This document shows positions 1 to 7,232 of a DNA stretch of 32,291 nucleotides, in pieces. A program made the translations under genes and the position numbers. The notes beneath the pieces were generated by a model. That model worked only from the letters and a program-made list of their open reading frames with translations, had not been told where the DNA came from and did no database searches. The stretch's first letter is position 1, and the number at the start of each line of letters is the position of its first letter. Source of the DNA: a virus. Location: the IMG/VR virus record IMGVR_UViG_3300025154_000294, positions 1-32,291 of that record; one strand, 5' to 3'.

Positions 1-295
1 TCCCGAAGCATCTCCGACTTCTCCCTCCCCAATCCTCTAAAGTTACAATCCAGTTAATCATATTCTTTTTCCCGAAAATAAAATCCAAAAAGATTTTCAT
101 TTCGGCAACAAGTTTTTGATCTAACTGTACATAAAAAACTCCACCATTCCGTAGGAGTTTATAGCAAAGACTTACCCAAGAAAAATTTGGGTCCTCATAA
201 ATCATGTCCGCATACACACAATCCACAATTTCCCCGTTCTCCAATAAATCCTGCATAACCCTTACATTGTCCCCACAGTATAACCTCTCAGTCAT
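1..295 (-). CDS. DNA methyltransferase-like protein, N-terminal part (cut by window edge)
   Basis: An open frame starts at ATG 295 and runs off the left edge with 98 codons visible. The beginning LYCGDNVRVMQDL resembles the GD.L..L..L opening of the N4/N6-adenine DNA methyltransferase fold seen in type III Mod-like enzymes. DMIYEDPNF sits where catalytic motif IV (DxxYxDPPY/F) is expected, and LLRNGGVFYVQLD resembles the following strand (LKPxGxxxxxxD). If active it would methylate adenine or cytosine amino groups in phage DNA, perhaps against host restriction. The motif IV variant DPNF in place of DPPF/DPPY is odd and could mean altered or lost activity. The C-terminal part, including any SAM-binding FxGxG motif, is outside the window. 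It lies 65 bases downstream of the reductase gene in the same direction, with AGGTAGGA upstream of the start. Confidence 0.6.
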   Translation of the reverse strand, partial: MTERLYCGDNVRVMQDLLENGEIVDCVYADMIYEDPNFSWVSLCYKLLRNGGVFYVQLDQKLVAEMKIFLDFIFGKKNMINWIVTLEDWGGRSRRCFG

Positions 296-360
296 GGATA
301 AAAATCCTACCTTTTCCCTGTAAAGGGCCAGATTACTTTCAAGAATTTTTCAGCCTGATT

Positions 361-2949
361 TCAAATTCCACAAACTCCGCCAACACAATCCTCATTAGCC
401 TCGAAAATCACACCTTTTCGTTGCCGGGCATATTCGAAATCAACTTGAGTAAGTGGCTGCCCGCCTCTCGCACCATCCGGGTATGCGGTAATTCCCCTTA
501 ATTGGGGTAAATACTTATACAAAATTTTTCCAAAATATTCTGGATCATCGTTACCAACAGTACCAAATGCAGGGAGATTCACTGTAGAGGAAATAGAATT
601 ATCCACATACTTTTGAACAAAACTTTGAAAGGCCACTCTCCGCTCCACATCTAAAGAAAGAGAATAAGCATCCTCGATATCATTAGGATTAATTCCCTGC
701 TCTACTAATCTTTCTGCAACAAAATCCACCACGTATTGTTTTTTCCACCCATCAGGAGTTAGATACCTTCTTTGATATGCTGTAGAAAAAATAGGTTCAA
801 TTCCGGAAGTAGTCATTCCACCAGCAATTGCTGTAGAACCGTTTGGAGCAATTGCACGAACTGCTACAGGAGTATTATAAGAAAGCTGATCCGCCCATTT
901 TTTAGCGGAGAGATCGGATGTGGATTTCCAGGTAGCAAGCCATGAAGCAAGCTCCTCACTTTCACCATAAGGTTTCCCCCTAAGAACCATCCACTCATGC
1001 ATCCCCATTAAACCTAATCCAAGCCTTCTCTGTCTCCGTTGGACTTCTTTTGCCTTTGATGTAGGAACATCGGAATATTCTGTACCGACTAAAAGAAATA
1101 AAGTTGCTAAATCAGTAACCCACGACAGCTCTTCTATCGTAGAAATCCTACCGAGATTTAAGCTACCCAAGCAACATACATCTGAATCCTCAGAAGATAC
1201 AACCTCTGTGCAATTATGCGCAACAACCCCTTCAACAACTCCCCAATGATATTCTGGTAGGGTAAAGTCATATACATCCTCATTAAAAGTAGGCGTTATT
1301 GATTTAACAAACGGTGCTCCTTTAGTTAGTAATTCTGTAAGTTTCTCCACTTTGTACAATTGATAGAAATTTATTTTATTATAGAAATTTGTCCGACTTT
1401 CGAAATCAGAAATATTTAAATCATAGCTCTCTTTTACTGTATAGGTACCATTTTTAAAAACAACCTCATGGGATTTATTCGTAGTTACATAAGAAGAGAT
1501 AGAAAAACTGTCTTCTAGCAACTCTTGAAGTTGTTTTATAAACCTAATACTCGTTGCTTTATAACAAATACGCCCATAATTATTAATAGTACCATTAGCA
1601 GAAAAACACCCCCTTAAAAAAGAAGCAAGTTTATTAGTATCCCAAGTTTCAATGTTACTAGGAAACTCCCTTTCCGGAAGCTTTTTATTATCAAAACCTA
1701 GGGCAAGTAGGTCCTCTTTTATATCTTGTAAATAAATAGACCGCTTCCCCGTGGTATACTTTCTGCCCTCTAGTAGTTTCAGAATATCTGAGTCCTTAGC
1801 TCCAATATTAACCTCAACACCACGATGTTGGTCAGATTTTAATCTACCAAGATCCCCATCTCCCTGAATAAACCCTAACAAGGTATAATAACCATCTAAT
1901 ACCGGATATCGAAGATAGGGCATAAGCTGGGTTCCTTTGGCATTTCCAGCTTTAATTTCATTTCCGGAAGTATCTCGAAAAAGGTGGTCTTCTGTACAGC
2001 GTATTTTTTTATTCGTCGACAGATTTAATATCACAACCGGTTTATTTCCGGTTTTTCGGACAACCCCAAGAACTTTGTTTCCTAAGGCATCGACGAGCTC
2101 TTGTTCACCCAGTTTAAACAAGTTTTCTAGGGAAACATAGCCGTTCGGAGTAAGGATTCTCATATCTCCAGTAAAACAAGCGTTGCGGAGTGATTCTTCC
2201 CGATTACTATAGTCTACAGAAAAACCGGGTTCTCCGGTCTTTACCATCCTGTTAATTACACGCCAGTAGATTTGCTGTGCCTGGGAATACTTGGGATTAT
2301 TCTCATCCTCAAAAGCCTCGAAAAAATCTTTGGTTAAGATTACAGAGATATTGGTCATATCCATTGCTGCCGGAAAATCAAAATCCTTTTCTTTTAATTT
2401 ACGAACATCGGGACTCCAATTTTTCATCTCAATAAAATCAAGAATATCGGGATGTGCCCAGTTTAGCCCGGCCCAAATTGCCGAACGACGCTTACCACCA
2501 GACATAACTCCTCTACCAATCTCATTAATTACATTCATAAGTGGAAGGGGGCCAGAGGATTCTCCACCGCTTCTTTTAAGTTTTGCTCCCCTCTCCCGAA
2601 TCCTAGAGTAATCTATTCCAATCCCCCCTCCGGACATTAGCATAACCGTCGATTTACTCGCTAAGTCGCCCCAGCCTTCACGGGAATCTTCTGCACGTAA
2701 AAGATAGCAATTGTTTACCTGGTGGTATTCTCTCCCAGCCTGGGCTAAAAACCTTCCACCAGGAATAAATTTTCGTTCTGAAATAATGAGTTTAATTGCA
2801 TCTCGAATATCCTTACTAATAGAAGGAGCCACAGAAAAAACACTGTCTACAACCCTGCTTGCAATCTCTTCCCAAGTTTCGAAACTCCCACCTGTTTTTG
2901 GGTGGGAGTATCTTAATTGCATAATACTATTGGCGAAATCTGTCAGCAC
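361..2949 (-). CDS. nrdJ: Adenosylcobalamin-dependent (class II) ribonucleotide reductase, with intein
   Basis: Reduces ribonucleotides to deoxyribonucleotides for phage DNA synthesis. The precursor is 862 residues; removing the intein (258-579) leaves about 540. Visible signatures: NNCYLL at about 79-84 (first redox cysteine), GGGIGIDYSRIRERG at 107-121, SGGKRRSAI, the active-site N-A-C-T-E formed by N256-A257 joined to C580-T-E, VCCLGSLNLG with the partner cysteine, APNGSTAIAGG and SGIEPIFSTAY in the C-terminal half, and a terminal CVGGVC tail like the cysteine pair that re-reduces class II enzymes. The C-x4-C tail and the absence of any nrdB or nrdG in the window favour class II (B12) over classes I and III, but a distant small subunit cannot be excluded. 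The start is GTG, preceded by GAGG at a spacing of about 8. The free-standing Hint/HNH gene is immediately upstream. Confidence 0.88.
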   Translation of the reverse strand: MLTDFANSIMQLRYSHPKTGGSFETWEEIASRVVDSVFSVAPSISKDIRDAIKLIISERKFIPGGRFLAQAGREYHQVNNCYLLRAEDSREGWGDLASKSTVMLMSGGGIGIDYSRIRERGAKLKRSGGESSGPLPLMNVINEIGRGVMSGGKRRSAIWAGLNWAHPDILDFIEMKNWSPDVRKLKEKDFDFPAAMDMTNISVILTKDFFEAFEDENNPKYSQAQQIYWRVINRMVKTGEPGFSVDYSNREESLRNACFTGDMRILTPNGYVSLENLFKLGEQELVDALGNKVLGVVRKTGNKPVVILNLSTNKKIRCTEDHLFRDTSGNEIKAGNAKGTQLMPYLRYPVLDGYYTLLGFIQGDGDLGRLKSDQHRGVEVNIGAKDSDILKLLEGRKYTTGKRSIYLQDIKEDLLALGFDNKKLPEREFPSNIETWDTNKLASFLRGCFSANGTINNYGRICYKATSIRFIKQLQELLEDSFSISSYVTTNKSHEVVFKNGTYTVKESYDLNISDFESRTNFYNKINFYQLYKVEKLTELLTKGAPFVKSITPTFNEDVYDFTLPEYHWGVVEGVVAHNCTEVVSSEDSDVCCLGSLNLGRISTIEELSWVTDLATLFLLVGTEYSDVPTSKAKEVQRRQRRLGLGLMGMHEWMVLRGKPYGESEELASWLATWKSTSDLSAKKWADQLSYNTPVAVRAIAPNGSTAIAGGMTTSGIEPIFSTAYQRRYLTPDGWKKQYVVDFVAERLVEQGINPNDIEDAYSLSLDVERRVAFQSFVQKYVDNSISSTVNLPAFGTVGNDDPEYFGKILYKYLPQLRGITAYPDGARGGQPLTQVDFEYARQRKGVIFEANEDCVGGVCGI
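1213..2178 (-). mobile_element. Intein with LAGLIDADG endonuclease inside the ribonucleotide reductase
   Basis: Residues 258-579 of the reductase precursor, 322 residues. It starts with C258 (CFTGDMRILTPNG, splicing block A), has TEDHLF (block B, TxxH) at about 319, and ends VYDFTLPEYHWGVVEGVVAHN (blocks F and G) with N579, followed by C580 as the C-extein nucleophile. Two LAGLIDADG-type helices are recognisable, LLGFIQGDG near 357 and LASFLRGCFSANG near 442, so this is a full-length intein with a homing endonuclease domain. The second helix lacks the usual acidic residue (SANG), so endonuclease activity may be reduced. Splicing residues Cys1, block B His, penultimate His and terminal Asn are all present, so splicing should be intact. 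Confidence 0.92.
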
Positions 2950-2963
2950 TTATTAATCCTCAA

Positions 2964-3635
2964 CTAGCAGAAAGCAACAATGCCAGATTCATCCCCTGCT
3001 ACTGGAATGTCATCAGCAATAATAAAACAACCTGTATTATTAACAGAAAAAGTATACAGTGGGAGGTAGCCCCCCTCACTAATACTGACAACTTTGTGAT
3101 TCTTCTTAAAGAATCCTTTAGCTTTTCTAAACGGATAATGTACTCGATTATGATCAGCTATGGAAAGTAACTCAAGATTATCCAAATTATTATTAATCTC
3201 TTGGAAATCTTTGTGGTGGATAATCATTCCTTCCGGAACCTTCCCATGATAATATTCCCAGATAAGACGGGCGATATATCTATGTTGTACTCGACCATTA
3301 GCCCAACCATATATTCTCCAGTGTCCATCTCTATGTATAGAAGCAGAGAACGCCTTTACGGACATACCTGGTCTTAAATCCAATGCCTGGATTGGATCTC
3401 CACGAAAAGCTGTAAAATGGAAATCTTTCTTTACCGAAATTTTCAGTCCACTATCAAACTCAACCAATACGGTGGGAAACTCTCCCACTGCTTGTACTCC
3501 CTCAATTTCCCCAACATCCGGTAGTCTAGTTTCCGGATTCCACGAATAGACTAAAACTCCCTCTGTATTTTCGAGGGAGCTAATCTCCACCGCCTTTTTA
3601 TAGACGGTATGAATTTTTGTATTTCCTGCAATCAT
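2964..3635 (-). CDS. Free-standing HNH endonuclease embedded in a degenerate Hint (intein-like) domain
   Basis: The 223 residues fall into three parts. The N-terminal 95 or so read like the first half of a Hint domain (IAGNTKIHT like block A, VEFDSGLKISVKKDFHFTAF like block B, LDLRPGM). The middle is an HNH nuclease of the AP2/HNH phage type (RYIARLIWEYYHGKVPEG, then IIHHKDFQEINNNLDNLEL). The end resembles intein blocks F/G (LYTFSVNNTGCFIIADDIP). Residue 1 is the initiator Met rather than Cys, and the C-terminus reads PVAG...VAFC rather than HN, so protein splicing is not expected. AAAGGA precedes ATG 3635, so it is a genuine separate gene, not a frame-broken intein. It ends 14 bases before the reductase start, a typical place for a free-standing homing endonuclease. 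Confidence 0.8.
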   Translation of the reverse strand: MIAGNTKIHTVYKKAVEISSLENTEGVLVYSWNPETRLPDVGEIEGVQAVGEFPTVLVEFDSGLKISVKKDFHFTAFRGDPIQALDLRPGMSVKAFSASIHRDGHWRIYGWANGRVQHRYIARLIWEYYHGKVPEGMIIHHKDFQEINNNLDNLELLSIADHNRVHYPFRKAKGFFKKNHKVVSISEGGYLPLYTFSVNNTGCFIIADDIPVAGDESGIVAFC

Positions 3636-3646
3636 TTCATAATCCT

Positions 3647-3850
3647 TTAGTTATTATTAAAATACATATACAAAGCACGTAAGAAAATAACCATTCCATT
3701 AGTCATAGCTCCGCCAGTGACAACATCAGCAGCGGTACTAAAAGCGGTAATTGCCCCAATAGCAATTTCAGCCCGGTAGCCATCACGGCGATAAACTTCA
3801 TGCAGTACCGAAGTAGGAACGTTACTATCTTTTCTTTTCCAAAGTGTCAT
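3647..3850 (-). CDS. Hypothetical protein, 67 residues
   Basis: I do not recognise this protein. It starts at ATG 3850 after a good AGGAG box and ends 11 bases before the Hint/HNH start. The first 32 residues are charged (RRDGYRAE), followed by a small-residue-rich stretch (AIGAITAFSTAADVVTGG) and a hydrophobic C-terminus (GMVIFLRALYMYF) that could be one membrane-associated helix. It lies in the leftward operon between a zinc-binding protein and the homing nuclease. Confidence 0.6.
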   Translation of the reverse strand: MTLWKRKDSNVPTSVLHEVYRRDGYRAEIAIGAITAFSTAADVVTGGAMTNGMVIFLRALYMYFNNN

Positions 3851-3851
3851 A

Positions 3852-4244
3852 CTATTCTCCTATACAAGATGAATTTTCTTCTTTTAGCCACACAGATTTA
3901 TATTTCTGTAGAGTGTCTGCTAAACACTTTTCACAATAAACTGACCACCATCCACCTACCCGTTCCAATTGTCCGGGGGCTCCACAACCCTCACAAGTAT
4001 CCTCAGCAAGGATTTCATACTTCTGGATTACATCTTCTATTTCTTCTGTAACATAGGAGGTATAGATTCTTAATCCTCCCCACTTCTCTTTAATTTGTAG
4101 TATGCTAAAATCTGGCGAAAGATTTAGTTTCGCCAGATCAAACAAGCATTTTACAACTAGAGACATCCACCCGTTCCCAACAGAACAGCTAAGAACGGGG
4201 AAGGGTACCTCTTTAATCTCCGGTTTCTGGTAATCCTTCATCAT
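3852..4244 (-). CDS. Hypothetical phage protein with treble-clef/zinc-ribbon cysteines
   Basis: About 130 residues. The core shows LQIKEKWGGLRIYTSY, then CEGCGAPGQLERVGGWWSVYCEKC, that is a C-x2-C...C-x2-C set likely to bind one zinc ion. I recall this arrangement (KxGGLR, CxxCGxPG, GGW, CxxC) from conserved phage proteins of unknown function. The open frame begins at 4250, but GGAGG lies only 3 bases before that ATG. The third codon (ATG 4244) has better spacing and is preferred here. The start overlaps the end of the upstream gene by about 30 bases, suggesting translational coupling. Confidence 0.7.
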   Translation of the reverse strand: MMKDYQKPEIKEVPFPVLSCSVGNGWMSLVVKCLFDLAKLNLSPDFSILQIKEKWGGLRIYTSYVTEEIEDVIQKYEILAEDTCEGCGAPGQLERVGGWWSVYCEKCLADTLQKYKSVWLKEENSSCIGE

Positions 4245-4548
4245 CTTCATTAACCTCCGGATGTGTCAACGTTACAATCATGGTACTAGAGCCCTCTCCG
4301 AATTTGAAGTTAGCCGCAATACCAGAAGCTACAAGAGCTTCAAACTCTTCAATACCAACCTCAAAAGTAGAGATGTCAAACCGATCCATTACAAAAGCCA
4401 AAATCTGGGATAGTTGGGCACGTTCCTTACGGAAGAAATCATAAGCTTCAACCATATTTAGAAGCTCTGCATTCATAGTCTTAAAGACTTTATCCCTACC
4501 CATGATAGTTTTCCAGTCATCAGGTGTTAGTTGATCAAGATCGTTCAT
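4213..4548 (-). CDS. Hypothetical protein, 111 residues
   Basis: No family recognised. The start ATG 4548 overlaps the stop of the preceding gene (TAATG). The predicted structure is a helical N-terminal half (AELLNMVEAYDFFRKERAQLSQILAFVMDRF) followed by beta-like sequence ending TMIVTLTHPE and an acidic tail EDDEGLPETGD. The middle resembles the gene just upstream (4548-4802): ERAQLSQILAFVMDRF against ERNRFFVALLAFFLKD, each followed by an F/P-EF element and a closing strand. The two may be tandem paralogues. Confidence 0.65.
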   Translation of the reverse strand: MNDLDQLTPDDWKTIMGRDKVFKTMNAELLNMVEAYDFFRKERAQLSQILAFVMDRFDISTFEVGIEEFEALVASGIAANFKFGEGSSTMIVTLTHPEVNEDDEGLPETGD

Positions 4549-4802
4549 TATCGTGGGCTCCCTTTATCCAAAGTAATCCTAATATCCCCATCTGGAAAAG
4601 TCTCAACATTTAATTTATAACGAGATAATTCCCCGTTGTAAAACTGATCCATAAACTCCGGGCTTAGATAAACACTATCCCCATTATCCTTAAGAAAGAA
4701 AGCGAGAAGCGCAACAAAAAACCGATTCCGCTCCCAAACCAGGGATTCAATCTGATTTGTCAAACTATCCGTCTTACTTACACTAAACAAACCTGTCTCC
4801 AT
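4548..4802 (-). CDS. Hypothetical protein, 84 residues
   Basis: No family recognised. A longer frame opens at 4823, but the ATG at 4802 has AAAGGAG five bases upstream and is the likely start, giving METGLFSVSK. The sequence is a helical region (SLTNQIESLVWERNRFFVALLAFFL) followed by SPEFMDQFYNGELSRYKLNVETFPDGDIRITLD, which reads as beta strands. It resembles the downstream neighbour in layout. The stop overlaps the next start as TAATG. Confidence 0.65.
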   Translation of the reverse strand: METGLFSVSKTDSLTNQIESLVWERNRFFVALLAFFLKDNGDSVYLSPEFMDQFYNGELSRYKLNVETFPDGDIRITLDKGSPR

Positions 4803-4812
4803 AGTATCTCCT

Positions 4813-5013
4813 TTAAAACGCAATCCGAATTAGACCTAACAAAGAAATTAAAAGTACCAAAGAAATTACACCCCCCAATAAGAAACCTACTAAAACACTT
4901 GGCGGTTTAATCTTCTTAATCTCCACACCAATAATCATCAAAAAGATGAGTAGAAATGTGAAAAATGCCGCCAAATAACTTCCATAAATCAAACCTTGTT
5001 CCTCAGATAACAT
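4813..5013 (-). CDS. Small membrane protein with two transmembrane helices
   Basis: 66 residues from ATG 5013, chosen because AAGGAG lies just upstream; the longer frame to 5061 overlaps the dUTPase gene and lacks such a site. It has two hydrophobic helices, SYLAAFFTFLLIFLMIIGV and LVGFLLGGVISLVLLISLL, separated by a basic turn EIKKIKPPS. No catalytic motif is seen. A holin or accessory membrane role is conceivable, but nothing in the sequence decides it. Confidence 0.65.
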   Translation of the reverse strand: MLSEEQGLIYGSYLAAFFTFLLIFLMIIGVEIKKIKPPSVLVGFLLGGVISLVLLISLLGLIRIAF

Positions 5014-5023
5014 ACCTATCTCC

Positions 5024-5470
5024 TTAGCTTGGGTTCTCCAGTTGGGTAACAATTCCACCACTCGATCCCCTAGCAGTCCTTGTTTTGTGAATAGATTCCA
5101 AAGGAACCTCTACAAACTCGAACTTGAAAAATGGTAGCACAATCATCTGTGCAATTGCGGTTCCTACTGGGATTCTCAAGACATCCCCAGAAGTATTCAT
5201 AACTTTTACAAGCAACTCACCCTGGTATCCTCCATCCACAATTCCACCACCAACTAGATAATTACGAGAACTCTTATTTGCAATCCAGACAAAAAAACCA
5301 TCCGGAACTTCTACAGTAACCCCTGTTCTCACAATTCCAATACCGCCGTCCGGGATTTCACTATACTCTAAAGCATATAAATCCATCCCAGCATCTGTTG
5401 GAGTTTTCCTAGTGGGTAACTTTGCTGACTTATCCATCTTAGCATACTTTGCCATAAATTTATACTCCAT
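5024..5470 (-). CDS. dut: dUTP diphosphatase (dUTPase)
   Basis: Hydrolyses dUTP to dUMP and diphosphate, keeping uracil out of DNA and supplying dUMP for dTMP. The five trimeric-dUTPase motifs are in order: DAGMDLYA (1), NKSSRN (2, PRSG-like), GGIVDGGYQGEL (3, with the catalytic Asp-x-x-Tyr arrangement), GTAIAQMIVLP (4), and RGSSGGIVT near the C-terminus (5, the P-loop-like flap, usually RGxGGFGST). Length from ATG 5470 is 148 residues, normal for the family. That start follows AGGAGG at good spacing; the frame stays open to 5554, but that stretch overlaps the tiny membrane-protein gene and is unlikely to be coding. Motif 2 is atypical. Confidence 0.9.
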   Translation of the reverse strand: MEYKFMAKYAKMDKSAKLPTRKTPTDAGMDLYALEYSEIPDGGIGIVRTGVTVEVPDGFFVWIANKSSRNYLVGGGIVDGGYQGELLVKVMNTSGDVLRIPVGTAIAQMIVLPFFKFEFVEVPLESIHKTRTARGSSGGIVTQLENPS

Positions 5471-5636
5471 CCTTCTTATCCTCCTGTGACAAGGCCAGAC
5501 CTGCCGCAAAAATAAACAAAGAAAATAAAAATACTTCCCAGTTATTACACACAACTGCTAGAAAGCACGCCACCGCGGAAAGCACCAACATAAGACTACA
5601 AATAATAAACTTACTTCTTAGCACTAGGCTCTCCAT
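5460..5636 (-). CDS. Tiny two-helix membrane protein, 58 residues
   Basis: This small frame (MESLVLRSKFIICSLMLVLS...) starts at ATG 5636 inside the end of the upstream 57-residue gene and stops at 5460 just inside the dUTPase gene. Two hydrophobic segments, FIICSLMLVLSAVACFLAVV and VFLFSLFIFAAGLAL, are followed by a charged tail QEDKKDGV, as in small phage membrane proteins. The start lacks a strong Shine-Dalgarno, so translation would depend on coupling with the overlapping upstream gene. The end of this frame also carries the AGGAGG used by dUTPase. The function is unknown. Confidence 0.55.
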   Translation of the reverse strand: MESLVLRSKFIICSLMLVLSAVACFLAVVCNNWEVFLFSLFIFAAGLALSQEDKKDGV

Positions 5637-5784
5637 TCTGAAAGATTTGACTCAACTGGTAACTAGCAAACCAATGTCCCTGTAAATCAGAGAGCTCCTG
5701 TATATAAAGAGAATGATTATAAATCTTCTTAACCTGGGAATCAATCTCACTCTTATGTGCATCACAATATTCTTCAAACGTCAC
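5611..5784 (-). CDS. Hypothetical protein, 57 residues
   Basis: Starts with GTG 5784, overlapping the primase stop as GTGA, with AAGGAG upstream. The sequence (VTFEEYCDAHKSEIDSQ...) looks alpha-helical throughout and ends NGEPSAKK. No family recognised. The tight overlaps on both sides and the good ribosome site support a real gene. Confidence 0.6.
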   Translation of the reverse strand: MTFEEYCDAHKSEIDSQVKKIYNHSLYIQELSDLQGHWFASYQLSQIFQNGEPSAKK

Positions 5785-6686
5785 TTCGAACTCCTTTGAT
5801 ATAAATACATCGAATGCTCCTCTATAAGAGCTTCGAGCTCCTTTACATTTCCACCCGCATTAAAGAAATCTACAAGATCGAACTTATCATCGTAACCGGG
5901 AAATGTAAAAATTTTTGTTCTGTATTGTCCTAAACACGAGGCTACAATCCCTACCCCATGCTTTCCTGCTCGATCATTATCATAAATAACAACGATCTCT
6001 TTCTGCCGCATAAAATAAATAAACCATTCAGTAAGCCAACCACCGGAACCAGCATTCCCACTAACAGCAGGTAGTCCCTCTTGAGTAAGCCTAAGACAAT
6101 CTGTCAACCCCTCTGTAATATAGACTTTATCCGTAAACTTTAGAATATCGGAATTGAATAAAACTGGTCCGACATTCTTATAATAATTCGTAATTGACCT
6201 CTTACCGTTTATATTATCCGATCTCAGTTGGAATTGCCTGAGTGCATTATCCATAAAGATCGGAACTGTATTGTAATTATTGTACCACCCCAATCTAAAT
6301 CTGTCAATGGTTGAATCACTAATCCCCCTATTATACCAATACTGCCTCTTATCCTTCTCCTGACCATACTCAAAGAATACATCTACAAGCTTGGGATAAA
6401 CATAGACATCACCAACTTTTGTATTTACAGTAAGAGTAAATGTATCTTCATACTCATAATTAGCAAGGTATTTCTTAGCTTCGGGGAAAGATAACTTTCT
6501 TACTCCCATTAAGTATGAAATTGCCCCGCCAGATAGCTCTTTACTATTCCAGAAAAAGATTCCTTTTTCCTTGTCTAAAACAAGGCTATCGTGGTCGGTG
6601 GCTTTGCCCCACCGAGAATTCTCCTTTGTTTCAAACCCAAAATCTTCATCAATTAACTTTGCTAGAATTTCGGCATTTCTAACCAT
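5781..6686 (-). CDS. DnaG-type primase with TOPRIM domain and cysteine-free N-terminal domain
   Basis: Probably makes RNA primers for the phage replisome together with the DnaB helicase encoded upstream. 301 residues. The TOPRIM core is clear: VYITEGLTDCLRL at 188-200 (catalytic Glu192), VSGNAGSGGW, then VVIYDNDRAGKHG at 232-244 (DxD metal site). The N-terminal 65 residues resemble the CHC2 zinc-binding domain in layout (SLVLDKEKGIFFWNSKELSGGAISYLM) but the zinc cysteines are absent. The middle, YWYNRGISDSTIDRFRLGW, matches the primase RNA polymerase linker (RGI....I..F.LGY). ATG 6686 has AGGAGG upstream. A separate helicase gene is present, so this is not a T7-type fusion. Confidence 0.82.
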   Translation of the reverse strand: MVRNAEILAKLIDEDFGFETKENSRWGKATDHDSLVLDKEKGIFFWNSKELSGGAISYLMGVRKLSFPEAKKYLANYEYEDTFTLTVNTKVGDVYVYPKLVDVFFEYGQEKDKRQYWYNRGISDSTIDRFRLGWYNNYNTVPIFMDNALRQFQLRSDNINGKRSITNYYKNVGPVLFNSDILKFTDKVYITEGLTDCLRLTQEGLPAVSGNAGSGGWLTEWFIYFMRQKEIVVIYDNDRAGKHGVGIVASCLGQYRTKIFTFPGYDDKFDLVDFFNAGGNVKELEALIEEHSMYLYQRSSK

Positions 6687-6694
6687 GCTGCCTC

Positions 6695-6862
6695 CTATTC
6701 TTCTTCAAGTAATTTTTCTTTCTCTTCTCGGCGCTTTTTAATTTCCTCAGATCGCTTTTTCTGTAGTCTCGGATAGTCTTTAGTCCCTGAGCCATCTACC
6801 ACCATACCATAACGACGACGCTGGATTTTCCGTTCTCGACGTACAGCTTTATCTAGTTTCAT
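6695..6862 (-). CDS. Small basic coiled-coil protein, 55 residues
   Basis: Short frame MKLDKAVRRERKIQRRRYGM... ending in a highly charged helix KKRSEEIKKRREEKEKLLEEE. Strongly basic N-terminal half; the last 25 residues look like a single charged helix. The ribosome site (GAAAG) is weak. It sits between a zinc-ribbon gene and the primase in the same direction with little spacing. The function is unknown. Confidence 0.5.
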   Translation of the reverse strand: MKLDKAVRRERKIQRRRYGMVVDGSGTKDYPRLQKKRSEEIKKRREEKEKLLEEE

Positions 6863-6898
6863 ATTGTTCTTTCAAATACTCCATTTTTGAAAATAACT

Positions 6899-7078
6899 CT
6901 ATTCTATTTTCCACCCGGTTTTCTCTCCGACTCTCTGGATAATTTCCGGGTCGAAAACAATCTCTAATTCCCCATTTTCTAGGGTGTACACTGTTTTACA
7001 GAAATTACAGACTAGGTACTTATTCGGACTTAGAGTAACGATTCGGAGACAGGATCTACAAACCCCACACTTAGCCAT
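6899..7078 (-). CDS. Small zinc-ribbon protein, 59 residues
   Basis: MAKCGVCRSCLRIVTLSPNK... with C-x2-C-x2-C followed by CNFC (C-x2-C), fitting a one-zinc ribbon, then a short acidic domain ending EKTGWKIE. The start ATG overlaps the stop of the upstream membrane-protein gene by 8 bases. Such small ribbons may bind nucleic acid or host polymerase, but nothing here identifies a partner. Confidence 0.6.
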   Translation of the reverse strand: MAKCGVCRSCLRIVTLSPNKYLVCNFCKTVYTLENGELEIVFDPEIIQRVGEKTGWKIE

Positions 7079-7232
7079 TTCTATTTTTCTTAAAGATAGC
7101 TGAAATAGTCATTATAGCAATCGCAAAAATTGCTGCAACAACTGCTACCTGTAAGCCCTCCTTTGGGAGATCGTTCCCAAAAAGAATAAGCACCAATAAG
7201 ATTAATAACGCCCCGGTTGCAATATCCATCAT
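7071..7232 (-). CDS. Small membrane protein, two helices, 53 residues
   Basis: MMDIATGALLILLVLILFGN, then a second hydrophobic stretch VAVVAAIFAIAIMTISAIF and a basic tail KKNRNG. The start overlaps the previous stop as TAATG, and the stop overlaps the zinc-ribbon start, a tightly coupled trio. Two short helices with a basic tail are holin-like, but several other genes here look the same, so no role is assigned. Confidence 0.55.
   Translation of the reverse strand: MMDIATGALLILLVLILFGNDLPKEGLQVAVVAAIFAIAIMTISAIFKKNRNG

Noticed and set aside
1937-2956. Plus-strand frames across the reductase
   Set aside because: Shadows of the reductase gene with no recognisable motif or start site.
6298-6330. 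TTGACA-like and TACAAT-like boxes inside the primase gene
   Set aside because: Spacing and -10 are weaker than the intergenic promoters and the site is in coding sequence; probably chance.
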